Assembly (NCBI GenBank): GCA_022447685.1
Contig: JAKVAO010000021.1
Location: forward strand, 1-36,283
Source: Candidatus Caenarcanales bacterium
GTDB lineage: Bacteria > Cyanobacteriota > Vampirovibrionia > LMEP-6097
Direction of reading: 5' to 3'
DNA length: 36,283 bases
The number at the start of each line of letters is the position of its first letter. The stretch's first letter is position 1. The notes under the pieces are model-generated. The model did no database searches. It was given only the letters and a program-made list of their open reading frames with translations, and was not told the DNA's origin. The translations under genes and the position numbers were made by a program. Shown piece after piece: positions 16,430 through 23,709 of the stretch.

Positions 16430-16512
16430 TCGAGCACTAACAACTCCACTAACTGCGTTCCTCAGCCTTTTCAAAATTTGAAAGCCTTGTTATTGAAGCT
16501 GCTAGCACTCGA
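16430..16512 (-). repeat. Long wobble-containing inverted repeat (RNA-type hairpin)
   Basis: The 24-base arms 16430-16453 and 16489-16512 face each other. Read as minus-strand RNA they give 18 Watson-Crick pairs, 5 G-U pairs and one mismatch. On the plus strand those five positions are all A-C clashes. A 7-bp inner stem TTTCAAA/TTTGAAA (16469-16483) sits between the arms. The bias suggests selection for a minus-strand RNA structure. No U-run follows, so a terminator is unlikely. Confidence 0.6.
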
Positions 16513-16539
16513 TTTATCATATTCATGGCAAGATTACAT

Positions 16540-16562
16540 TTGCGGAAAAATGACCCCTTAAA
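16540..16562. repeat. 23-bp direct repeat, copy 1
   Basis: The repeat begins TTGCGGAAAAATGACCCC and ends TTAAA. The identical copy lies at 17496-17518. It is followed 18 bases later by an imperfect palindrome (16581-16596) that covers the ATG of the next gene. The GGAAAAATGACCCC core is reminiscent of transposon-end sequences of the IS21 type. That is recollection only, and no transposase is visible. Confidence 0.85.
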
Positions 16563-16593
16563 ATTTTCGGTAAAGTTTTGCATGATTTAAGTC

Positions 16594-16833
16594 ATGAGGC
16601 TTGAAGAACTTGAAACTTTTAAATATCGTGCTGAGAGTTTGAAGCAAGTTGGTTTTGCTTTGGGTACACCGTTTTCTGTTTTATTAATTCAAGTAATTCC
16701 TTTGCAGAATTGGGCTGCTTTGCAAAGGGTAGGCTATGTTTTCACTGCTATAATGTTTATAGGTGGACTTTTATTAATTAACAGATCTTTAACCATAATG
16801 AATTTAATAAAAAAGGATAAATTAGATTTATGA
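16594..16833 (+). CDS. Small two-helix membrane protein
   Basis: This 79-residue protein has two hydrophobic stretches (FALGTPFSVLLIQVIPL, about 22-38, and VGYVFTAIMFIGGLLLI, about 47-63), a charged N-terminus and a basic C-terminus. I do not recognise it. The ATG sits in a palindrome (CATGATTT/AAGTCATG, 16581-16596) just downstream of the 23-bp repeat. Its stop overlaps the start of the next small gene by four bases (ATGA), which supports both being translated. Confidence 0.55.
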   Translation: MRLEELETFKYRAESLKQVGFALGTPFSVLLIQVIPLQNWAALQRVGYVFTAIMFIGGLLLINRSLTIMNLIKKDKLDL

Positions 16834-16997
16834 AAGATATGATTATGCAATTCATTGGGGTAACTTTAACCATTACATGTGTCCTTATGATGATTTGGGT
16901 TCCTTTTTATCATGAATATAAAATAGCTAAAAGAGCAGGAAAACTTGACCCTAAAAGAAATTTTTTGTTGAATTTCTTTTTTCCTCCTGTTTGTTAA
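16830..16997 (+). CDS. 55-residue single-helix membrane protein
   Basis: The gene begins ATGAAAGATATG, overlapping the previous stop by four bases. The product has one membrane helix (FIGVTLTITCVLMMIWVPF, about 8-26), then a basic tail (YKIAKRAGKLDPKRN) and a hydrophobic end FFFPPVC. No family is recognised. The ATGA overlap suggests translational coupling with the 79-residue protein, possibly as a two-component membrane unit. Confidence 0.5.
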   Translation: MKDMIMQFIGVTLTITCVLMMIWVPFYHEYKIAKRAGKLDPKRNFLLNFFFPPVC

Positions 16998-17047
16998 CTG
17001 TAATTGAGAAGATCATTGGATTTATTTCATAATTTATAATTAAATAC

Positions 17048-17509
17048 ATGGAACTTTTGAATAAACATAGATTGAAGATATTATTGTTGCTCCTATTCAT
17101 TTTTTCAATCTTAATTCTGCTTCAGTTTGACAATATAGACAGAGACCTCTTTTTGCATAACATTCAAGTCTATGGATTCTTATATTCCTTTCTTATTGTC
17201 ATTGTTTCTGGTTTTTCATATTTCGAACAAAAATCTAAGGAATTAGCACATAGAAGATTTGAAAATTATCATAAGCTTATTCACTATGTATCTAGTGGTC
17301 ATGATACGAATGGTAACTTAATGAAAATAACAAGTCAGGTTGCATATATATATGAATTGAAGAATTTCAAAGAATATAAAGAGGTAACGTCTCTCACTTT
17401 AAAGTATTTAAAAGTATGTTGGTGTAAAGATTCAAATTTAACTGATGAAGCAAAAAATGATTTAATTTCTTCAGTTGAGCATGTGATTAAAGACCTTGCG
17501 GAAAAATGA
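17048..17509 (+). CDS. Unknown two-helix membrane protein with cytosolic domain
   Basis: This 153-residue protein has two membrane helices (about 9-26 and 41-61) and a soluble helical C-terminal domain of about 90 residues. I recognise no family. Two N-terminal helices plus a helical tail is a layout shared with small membrane effectors such as SLATT-type proteins, but no sequence motif supports that here. The stop codon and last three codons lie inside the second 23-bp repeat (17496-17518). The natural C-terminus may therefore have been replaced when the repeat arrived. Confidence 0.55.
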   Translation: MELLNKHRLKILLLLLFIFSILILLQFDNIDRDLFLHNIQVYGFLYSFLIVIVSGFSYFEQKSKELAHRRFENYHKLIHYVSSGHDTNGNLMKITSQVAYIYELKNFKEYKEVTSLTLKYLKVCWCKDSNLTDEAKNDLISSVEHVIKDLAEK

Positions 17510-17518
17510 CCCCTTAAA
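17496..17518. repeat. 23-bp direct repeat, copy 2
   Basis: The sequence is identical to 16540-16562, 956 bp downstream. It supplies the stop codon of the 153-residue protein. Like copy 1 it is followed by a palindrome ahead of a small membrane-protein gene: AAATGAT (17539-17545) and ATCATTT (17554-17560), four bases before the ATG at 17564. Confidence 0.85.
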
Positions 17519-17563
17519 TTTATAGATAATTTTTGTGAAAATGATGACTAGAGATCATTTATC

Positions 17564-17704
17564 ATGAAAAAATTAAGAAGAAAATTTCCAGCTAATTTTT
17601 CAGATTTACTTTTTATTGGGATTTTTGCTATTTGTGTAAAATTTGCTCTTGGTTTAGTATCTGCTGTATTTCGAATTAAATATAATAGAGGGAGAAATGG
17701 ATAA
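17564..17704 (+). CDS. 46-residue membrane protein
   Basis: The product starts MKKLRRKFPANF, then has one membrane helix (LLFIGIFAICVKFALGLVSAVF, about 15-36) and a basic tail (RIKYNRGRNG). It is preceded by the second 23-bp repeat and a hairpin. The next gene overlaps its end by eight bases. No family is recognised. It could be a toxin-like or accessory membrane peptide, but that is inference from size and topology only. Confidence 0.45.
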   Translation: MKKLRRKFPANFSDLLFIGIFAICVKFALGLVSAVFRIKYNRGRNG

Positions 17705-17819
17705 AATGTATTTAATCAAGGCAATAATTACATTTACTATTGGATCTATAGGTATTTTTATTTTTCTAAAAACTTTATATGAATATGATCGCTTTGAAGA
17801 TGAATTTTATGATGAATAA
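17697..17819 (+). CDS. 40-residue membrane protein
   Basis: The ATG at 17697 is preceded by AGAGGGAGAA, a good ribosome site. The product has one membrane helix (YLIKAIITFTIGSIGIFIFL, about 5-24) and an acidic tail (EYDRFEDEFYDE). It overlaps the 46-residue gene by eight bases. The basic tail of the first protein and the acidic tail of this one could let the two pair, which is speculative. No family is recognised. Confidence 0.5.
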   Translation: MDKMYLIKAIITFTIGSIGIFIFLKTLYEYDRFEDEFYDE

Positions 17820-17866
17820 AAGTCTTCGATGCTTTTTTCTTGCTCATCAACTGTCACTCATTAACC

Positions 17867-18628
17867 CTACTGAAAAGCAGACATATAAAGCCCAGAATCA
17901 CTAACCAAGTGATCAACATAGCCAGCAAAAAACTTAGAGCCATAACCACAAGCTAATGAAACCGGATTATTCATCTGTTCTGAAGCAAATTTCTTCCATT
18001 CATTAATAGTCCCCACAATTCTGGAGAAGACACCTTGTAATATTGCAAGTTCAGTATTAGAGAATTCATCACTTTCTATACTTGCAAAGTCGAAGTAAAA
18101 TCTTTCAAGTCTTCTGTAGTCTATACTCGGCAAGGCTTCCATATACTTCCCAATTAAATCGAAACTCCTAATAAAGCCAATATCTATCATGCCACCACGA
18201 AAGTAGTAATTGGAGTTAAGTAAAGTTAGAGTAAATGCTGTTCCGAAGTCGAATAAAGCGATATTTTCTTCAGGGAAGAGTTTTAAAGCGCCTAGAGTTT
18301 TGATCAATCTATCGTTACCAAGTTCTGGATAAATATCATCGATTTGATTTCGAAATTCCACCAGTTCATCGTTGAATTCTATAGGAAACCAAAGCGAGTG
18401 TTTTTTTTGTATTTCTTTGAATTGAAATTTAATATCATCTTTGATGTCAGCATTTAAGCTTTTGCGTGAACTAACTATATAAACTCTGAATATATCAAAG
18501 TCTATAGATCCGTTATACTTTAATAAATGGGCATTAAATGCTTGTGAAACACTACTAAGGTCGTAATATGTTTCTCCTTCCAGGTGGAATTTTATTTGGC
18601 TATTACCTATATCGATAACTAAAAACAT
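17867..18628 (-). CDS. coaX: Type III pantothenate kinase
   Basis: CoaX phosphorylates pantothenate in the first committed step of coenzyme A synthesis. It is an ASKHA-fold cytosolic enzyme that works as a dimer. From the ATG at 18628 the protein has 253 residues. Motifs are VIDIGNSQIKF (Asp6, phosphate loop), ELGNDRLIKTLGAL (Asp106 in GNDR, usually GADR, the catalytic aspartate), ALFDFGTAFTLTL (Asp127, DxGTAxT) and FRGGMIDIG (canonical F.GG.I.PG; the proline is Ile here). It is a somewhat divergent but complete family member. A 15-residue upstream extension to 18673 is rejected because the family starts at the chosen Met. Its start codon interlocks with that of the divergent gene at 18627. 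Confidence 0.88.
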   Translation of the reverse strand: MFLVIDIGNSQIKFHLEGETYYDLSSVSQAFNAHLLKYNGSIDFDIFRVYIVSSRKSLNADIKDDIKFQFKEIQKKHSLWFPIEFNDELVEFRNQIDDIYPELGNDRLIKTLGALKLFPEENIALFDFGTAFTLTLLNSNYYFRGGMIDIGFIRSFDLIGKYMEALPSIDYRRLERFYFDFASIESDEFSNTELAILQGVFSRIVGTINEWKKFASEQMNNPVSLACGYGSKFFAGYVDHLVSDSGLYMSAFQ

Positions 18629-19145
18629 GGGATTACTGAATAATATATATGATTTGATTTTTAAGCCGAGCAAGGCCTATAAATATTTTGACCTTAAATT
18701 CAATAGAAGTCTATTCCTTCAGGCAATTATTTTTAGTTTTTTTGCAGCGATACTCTCCTCTTACTTCTCTATCAAAGCATCTCTTGATATTCTTTTCGAT
18801 GTACTTTTTTCTAGTATTTTAATTTTTCTTGTTGGTTTTGTATTCAAGCTTGAGAAAGGTGACTTTTTTAAACTTCTTGCTTTTATCGCGCTTGCAAATT
18901 TCCCACTGATTTTCAAGGTTCCTTTGGAGTTGATTAGTAACAAAATTCCTTTCCTAGGCATGCTTTTATCATTTAGCTTGTCTATCTGGATTTTGAATCT
19001 CACTATCATTGCTATTTCTATAGTCTGTAAGATTTCTAAGATGAGAGCATTTTTGCTCCTGATTATCCCAATTATTATTCTCTTATTGTTCCTATTTATT
19101 ATTTTCCTTCAGTTTTTGATTCCATTATTTGAGTTTTTAGTATGA
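18627..19145 (+). CDS. Yip1-domain-like integral membrane protein
   Basis: This 172-residue protein starts MGLLNNIYDLIFKPSKAYKYF, the typical opening of bacterial Yip1-domain proteins (ii..if.P...f). About four or five membrane helices follow (near 28-50, 54-72, 80-100, 105-130 and 140-170). Function is unknown. Its ATG shares the CATG tetranucleotide with the divergent coaX start, so there is no intergenic space. The gene ends in an ATGA overlap with the purine nucleoside phosphorylase gene and is the first of a five-gene, tightly packed operon reaching 22902. Confidence 0.68.
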   Translation: MGLLNNIYDLIFKPSKAYKYFDLKFNRSLFLQAIIFSFFAAILSSYFSIKASLDILFDVLFSSILIFLVGFVFKLEKGDFFKLLAFIALANFPLIFKVPLELISNKIPFLGMLLSFSLSIWILNLTIIAISIVCKISKMRAFLLLIIPIIILLLFLFIIFLQFLIPLFEFLV

Positions 19146-19819
19146 AAAAAGCAGTTATTCTTGGTTCTGGTTTAAGTATCCGTGAAGGCGTCACGCCCCT
19201 GGAATCTATTCCTTATGTAGACATCCCTTCTTGGCCGGTTGGCTCAGTGAAAGGTCATAAAGGGGTTTTGGATAAGTATGAAGACCTCTGGGTTTTACGT
19301 GGTAGAGCACATCTCTATGAAGGCTTCACTTGGGAGCAGGCATGTTTTCCTACTAAATACCTTGCTGAAAATGGCATTGAAGAACTGATTATCACCAATG
19401 CTGCTGGTGGAATTAACTCTGATTTTGAGATTGGAGATTTGATGCAGATTACTGGTTATTTGAATTTTATGAAGCCAGATAATTCTTGTAAGCTATCTCG
19501 GCTCACTCAAGAAGTCACTAAGATCAAAACAGAAGCTATTGCAAGTGATGATCTTTATAGTGGTGTCTATGTTGGTGTTCATGGTCCAAATTATGAAACT
19601 CATGCTGAGATAGCTTTATTTAAAGAAATGGGCGCTCACGCTGTTGGTATGTCTACTATTCCTGAATTAGAGACTGCTAATGAATATGGTCTTAAGGTTA
19701 AAGCTGTGAGTGTGATTACTAATGTCTACGGTAAAACACTTGATCTTGGGCATGAGGGAGTTGTGGAAGCAGCTAAGAAAGCTAGTCAGAAACTGGTTAA
19801 GCTTCTAGATTTAGAATAA
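19142..19819 (+). CDS. Purine nucleoside phosphorylase, trimeric class
   Basis: The enzyme phosphorolyses purine nucleosides to base plus (deoxy)ribose-1-phosphate for purine salvage in the cytosol. The 225-residue sequence shows the trimeric PNP/MTAP motifs: ILGSGL (6-11), GRAHLYEG (54-61, phosphate site), TNAAGGIN (85-92), GPNYETHAE (148-156, base contact) and AVGMSTIPE (167-175). Asn194 in SVITN matches the Asn of 6-oxopurine-specific PNPs, where MTAP has Asp, so inosine/guanosine specificity is inferred. It is shorter than the usual 260-290 residues, mainly at the N-terminus. It overlaps the previous gene by four bases and the next by one (TAATG). Confidence 0.88.
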   Translation: MKKAVILGSGLSIREGVTPLESIPYVDIPSWPVGSVKGHKGVLDKYEDLWVLRGRAHLYEGFTWEQACFPTKYLAENGIEELIITNAAGGINSDFEIGDLMQITGYLNFMKPDNSCKLSRLTQEVTKIKTEAIASDDLYSGVYVGVHGPNYETHAEIALFKEMGAHAVGMSTIPELETANEYGLKVKAVSVITNVYGKTLDLGHEGVVEAAKKASQKLVKLLDLE

Positions 19820-20610
19820 TGTTTTATTTTCGAAGAAGAGATTCTGGTTTTTCGATTCTAGAAATGGTAGTTGCAGTTACCATACTAACCATAGTCGTTT
19901 CATTATTCTATCTTTATAACAATAAAGGAATGCGTTTCTATGACAAGATTTTAAATTTTGATAGAGTGCAAATTAATGCAAAGTCCTCAATGGAAACGAT
20001 AATCAATAATCTTAGAGAGGCTAGTAAAGAATATATTTTCGTTGGTTCTGGTTACAACAGTAGAGTGCCTTTGCCTGAAGATATTATCATCTCTGAACCT
20101 TATGTTTATTTTGCTAAGTTTGTCCCAGACTCTGAAGAAGTCGATGTCAAAGGTATCAAGGATAAAATTGCAAGAAAAGTTGCTGGACACTATGATTACT
20201 ATCTTCTTTACCTAGCTAAAGTTTCTAAAAATGCTGGTGAATATTATACAGATAGGGCAAGGCTCAAATTTTTGATCTTTACTAATCAAACTATTGAGAA
20301 CACTGATTTTAATGCTCAAGATTGGCCTTTCTTACCAATCAAAGACGATGAATTTAGTTTTTCGATTTTTAATATCGGTGTTGATCAATCTTCCAAATCA
20401 AGTCAGGAATTGCATAAAGGTTTTCTGGAGTATATTCAACTTGGAACTCAAAGTCCAACTTTCTCAATCTCTGATTCTGAGATTGAGTTTGATTATTTCA
20501 ACTCTAATAATGTTATAGACAAAGAATATGTTTTCGTTAAAATTGTAATGAAAGATATCGATGAGAAAGTGATTTTGAATATGGAGACGGCAATAATGCC
20601 ACGGAATTAA
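19819..20610 (+). CDS. Type IV pilin-like minor pseudopilin (PulJ/GspJ-type)
   Basis: This 263-residue protein starts with a prepilin signal: MFYFRRRDSG, cleaved after Gly10, then FSILEMVVAVTILTIVVSLFYLY with Glu15 at position +5. Prepilin peptidase would cleave and N-methylate it. The remaining 220 residues form a large soluble domain without a clear C-terminal disulfide. Size and the isolated single copy fit minor pseudopilins of type II secretion or type IV pili, or a competence-type pilus. No assembly ATPase or secretin is in the window. The start overlaps the PNP stop by one base. Confidence 0.78.
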   Translation: MFYFRRRDSGFSILEMVVAVTILTIVVSLFYLYNNKGMRFYDKILNFDRVQINAKSSMETIINNLREASKEYIFVGSGYNSRVPLPEDIIISEPYVYFAKFVPDSEEVDVKGIKDKIARKVAGHYDYYLLYLAKVSKNAGEYYTDRARLKFLIFTNQTIENTDFNAQDWPFLPIKDDEFSFSIFNIGVDQSSKSSQELHKGFLEYIQLGTQSPTFSISDSEIEFDYFNSNNVIDKEYVFVKIVMKDIDEKVILNMETAIMPRN

Positions 20611-20614
20611 TTAT

Positions 20615-22225
20615 ATGAGCTTAACTTTTCTTACTCGAAATTTAACTGTAATTATTCTGGCTTTTGTTTTTACTCTATGTTCTTGTACTCGAGTAGATCA
20701 GGGTTATAAAGTATTAAATATGAATCTTGGTTTTGAGCCCGAGGCTTTGGATTGGAATATTGCCGGTGATATTTACTCTTACACTATTATTCATAAAATC
20801 ATGCATGGCTTGACTCAATTCAGTGAGGATGCTGAAGAGAAACTTGCTGTGAAACCAGCTCTAGCTAAGTCCTGGACTATAAGTGAAGATGGCTTAGATT
20901 ATATTTTTGAGATTGATGAAAGAGCTATTTGGTCAGATAAACGTGAGGTTTTGGCACAAGATTTTATGGACTCACTTACTAGGACTCTAGAACCTAGCTT
21001 CGGAGCACCGTATGCTGAGCTTTTACAAATAATAGATATGGATAGATCCAAGGTTCTCGCTAAGAAAAAACTTAGATTGAGTCTTAAATATCCTGCTAGT
21101 TATTTTATTTATCTGACAGCATCTTGTTTTATGTATCCTATTCGCCAGGACTTGATTGATAAGTATGGTGATACTTGGACAGAAGCAGATAAGATTTTGA
21201 GTACAGGTCCTTATTTGTTGGATTACTGGCAGCATGAGTACAAAATAGTTTTAAAGAAGAATCCTGATTATTTTTTAAAGGATGAAATCGAGAATAATAT
21301 TGATGAACTGAAATTTTTCATGGTTCCTGAACAATCAAGTGCTTTTACTCTTTTCAAAAATAAACAGTTTGATTGGATAGACGGAGGTTCTATTCCAACT
21401 AGTGAGTTTGCTAATTTAGAAAAGTGTTTGGCAGAGGAGAAGCACATAAGCGAATTACCAGAGATTTGCAGAGATTTTGATATTGCTTCTAGCTCATTGC
21501 TGAGAAATACTTTCCTTGGTTTTAATGTTAATAAAAAACCTTTTGATGACATTAGAGTTCGCAAAGCCTTTGCTTATGCCTTGGATAGGAAAGCTATAGC
21601 TAGCTTAAGGGGTAGGGGGGATATTGGAAACGCCACTTGGATTCCTCCTGGACTGAGTTATTTCTATAGGAAGGATAAACAATATATTTTTGACCCGAGT
21701 TCTGCACAAGACTTATTGAATGAAGCTGGCTATAGCGACAAATCTAAATTCCCAGAAGTAATTTTCCTGTATCCAAGTCGTGAAGATGCGAAAGCACTTG
21801 CTGAAATCATGCATTCAATGTGGCATAAAAATCTTGGAGTCGATGTGAAACTAGTTGCTCAAGAGTGGAAAGTCTTTATGAAAACTTTGAAAGATGATAC
21901 TCCTCATCTTTATCGCTTGAGTTGGGGGGCTGATTATCCTGAGCCCAGTACTTTTATGCAATTATTTACCCGTGATAATCCTATTAATTACGGTAAGTGG
22001 TTTAATCAAAATTATGAAGACTTGGTTTTTAAGGGTATGTCTAGCCTAAATATCGAAGAGTCCAAGAAATACTACTTAGCGGCTGAAAAAATACTATTAG
22101 ACCAGGAGATGGGTATTGCTCCTTTATTTGTAAATAGGCAGCTTTTATTAAAACAAGCTAATATTAAGAATATTAAACCTGATCCTATGGATTTAGTTTT
22201 TATTGATAAGGTCCAGAAACTATGA
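20615..22225 (+). CDS. Oligopeptide-type ABC substrate-binding lipoprotein (SBP_bac_5)
   Basis: This 536-residue lipoprotein (signal core VIILAFVFTLCSC, lipid-modified Cys24) has the family 5 solute-binding fold of OppA/DppA. Visible landmarks are LGFEPEALDWN near the start, IIHKIMHGLTQF, KPALAKSWTISEDGLDYIFEI, STGPYLLDYWQHEYKIVLKKNPDYF, FDDIRVRKAFAYALDRKAI and WGADYPEPSTFMQLFT. It probably binds peptides on the outer face of the inner membrane and delivers them to an ABC importer encoded elsewhere. It follows the pseudopilin gene after four bases and overlaps the LysM gene by ATGA. Confidence 0.9.
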   Translation: MSLTFLTRNLTVIILAFVFTLCSCTRVDQGYKVLNMNLGFEPEALDWNIAGDIYSYTIIHKIMHGLTQFSEDAEEKLAVKPALAKSWTISEDGLDYIFEIDERAIWSDKREVLAQDFMDSLTRTLEPSFGAPYAELLQIIDMDRSKVLAKKKLRLSLKYPASYFIYLTASCFMYPIRQDLIDKYGDTWTEADKILSTGPYLLDYWQHEYKIVLKKNPDYFLKDEIENNIDELKFFMVPEQSSAFTLFKNKQFDWIDGGSIPTSEFANLEKCLAEEKHISELPEICRDFDIASSSLLRNTFLGFNVNKKPFDDIRVRKAFAYALDRKAIASLRGRGDIGNATWIPPGLSYFYRKDKQYIFDPSSAQDLLNEAGYSDKSKFPEVIFLYPSREDAKALAEIMHSMWHKNLGVDVKLVAQEWKVFMKTLKDDTPHLYRLSWGADYPEPSTFMQLFTRDNPINYGKWFNQNYEDLVFKGMSSLNIEESKKYYLAAEKILLDQEMGIAPLFVNRQLLLKQANIKNIKPDPMDLVFIDKVQKL

Positions 22226-22902
22226 ATACTGAAAATATATTCTCTAACCTCAAACGCAAAATGCTTACTCAGGCTGATCAGATGCTTTCTGAGGAAGTAA
22301 AAGAAGAGCTTGGCATCAAAAAATATAATCATCAGCAGAATTCAGATTTGAATGCTGATGCACAGATTGGCTTTTTCCAACCAGTTGATTCACAGTTGAT
22401 CAACAACAGAGAAGCTAAGAGTTTAAGGTCACTAGTAATATTGGTTTTAATTTTATTGGTTGGTTTTCTAGGATTTTTATTTTTCAAATTGATAGCGCCA
22501 AGCGATCAGTATATTAATGATAGAGAAGGTATTACTATTGTTGATGGTACAACTGTTCATAAGGATATTCCAAAGGAAGAAGAACCAGAGCTTACAAAAG
22601 TAACTGAACTTGAAGAAGTTGAAATCAATGAAACTAATCTAACGATAGAAGATATCAAAGTCGCTAAAGAAGATGAGAAGAAAGATCCTGCCAAGAAGCT
22701 TGCAAAATCTCCTTTACTTAAAACAGAGTCAGCAATCCAGTTAGTAGAATACAGAGTTCAATCTGGAGATACTTTAGATAGAATAGCTAAGCGTTTCTAT
22801 GGTTCAGCTAGTCTGGAGAATATTAATAAAATTAAGACAGCAAACAAGATTCGTAACGCAAGATATCTGCAAATTGGTCAGAAATTGATAATTCCATACT
22901 AA
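22222..22902 (+). CDS. Membrane-anchored LysM protein
   Basis: This 226-residue protein has a cytosolic N-terminus (about 1-68), one membrane helix (LVILVLILLVGFLGFLFF, about 71-88) and an acidic, low-complexity Glu/Lys/Thr linker (about 115-170). A C-terminal LysM domain (YRVQSGDTLDRIAKRFYG... to YLQIGQKLIIPY, about 177-226) would bind peptidoglycan N-acetylglucosamine chains in the periplasm. It is a bitopic wall anchor with no catalytic domain. It is the last gene of the operon starting at 18627, and its stop is only three bases from the stop of the convergent gene. Confidence 0.85.
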   Translation: MNTENIFSNLKRKMLTQADQMLSEEVKEELGIKKYNHQQNSDLNADAQIGFFQPVDSQLINNREAKSLRSLVILVLILLVGFLGFLFFKLIAPSDQYINDREGITIVDGTTVHKDIPKEEEPELTKVTELEEVEINETNLTIEDIKVAKEDEKKDPAKKLAKSPLLKTESAIQLVEYRVQSGDTLDRIAKRFYGSASLENINKIKTANKIRNARYLQIGQKLIIPY

Positions 22903-22905
22903 ATA

Positions 22906-23586
22906 TTATGCTGGAGCCATTTCAGGGTTAGCTTCTGGGGCTTTAGAAAAACTACTGATTTTATCTCTTACTGTTTGAAGAGATTTATCTATGAAATTGG
23001 AATTAGAGTCTTTGTTACTTAAATTTCTATATATATCTTCAAGGTTTTCAATCATTGCTATTTTCTCTTCTGAGCTTTTATCTGATTTCTTGATATCTTT
23101 GATTATATCTTTGTATGCTTCTTCTTTAGTTGGTGCTTTACCAGCAGGGGCTATGAGTTTTTTGATTCCGAAGCCGATTGATACTCCAATTATAGTGAGT
23201 ATAGTTGCTATTCTTCGCATCCCAAGTAAGCCATAAAGTGCAGCACCTACAGCACAAGAACCGAGCATTATTTTGTTACCTATGCCATGAGCAACATTTC
23301 TTGCTCTAGTAATGGTATTGTGTAATGGATCATTTTCTTTAAGTTTATAGAAGTTTTTGCTGTTATCAATTTTACTTTCTTGGGATTCTGTTTGATCTGC
23401 TGCTACTGAATTATCTGATATACCTTTAATAGCATTGCGATTTTGTTCGAGTTGATCTGGATTTACCCCAGTTTGAGAATCTATTGGAAATTCTTGGGCA
23501 TTTTGGCTCTGTTCAGGGGCATTATTCTCTGTATCTGTCTTATTTACAGATCTCCTTCCGCCTGGTTGAATAGTGCGAATGCTCAA
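22906..23586 (-). CDS. Unknown membrane-associated protein
   Basis: This 226-residue protein starts at a TTG (23586) with a strong AGGAG site nine bases upstream. The first 85 residues are Asn/Gln/Asp/Ser-rich and probably disordered. Residues about 106-146 form one or two hydrophobic helices (IMLGSCAVGAALYGLLG and ATILTIIGVSIGFGI), and the C-terminus is a charged helical region. I recognise no family. It is the most downstream of four unrecognised minus-strand genes (22906-28400). A 123-base gap upstream, AT-rich with TATATA-type sequence, suggests its own promoter. Confidence 0.6.
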   Translation of the reverse strand: MSIRTIQPGGRRSVNKTDTENNAPEQSQNAQEFPIDSQTGVNPDQLEQNRNAIKGISDNSVAADQTESQESKIDNSKNFYKLKENDPLHNTITRARNVAHGIGNKIMLGSCAVGAALYGLLGMRRIATILTIIGVSIGFGIKKLIAPAGKAPTKEEAYKDIIKDIKKSDKSSEEKIAMIENLEDIYRNLSNKDSNSNFIDKSLQTVRDKISSFSKAPEANPEMAPA

Positions 23587-23709
23587 GGCTTATCTCCTAT
23601 ATCATATATAGCTATGAATTAATAAGTACTACATATTGTAGCACTTTTCTGCACAATATAGCTATACAAACCTACAAGTCTTTAATTTTGCAATTTTTGA
23701 TAAGAAAAG

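Noticed and set aside
16540..17518. Integron-type attC cassettes
   Set aside because: The 23-bp repeats are not palindromic, lack RYYYAAC/GTTRRRY core sites, and no integron integrase is visible.
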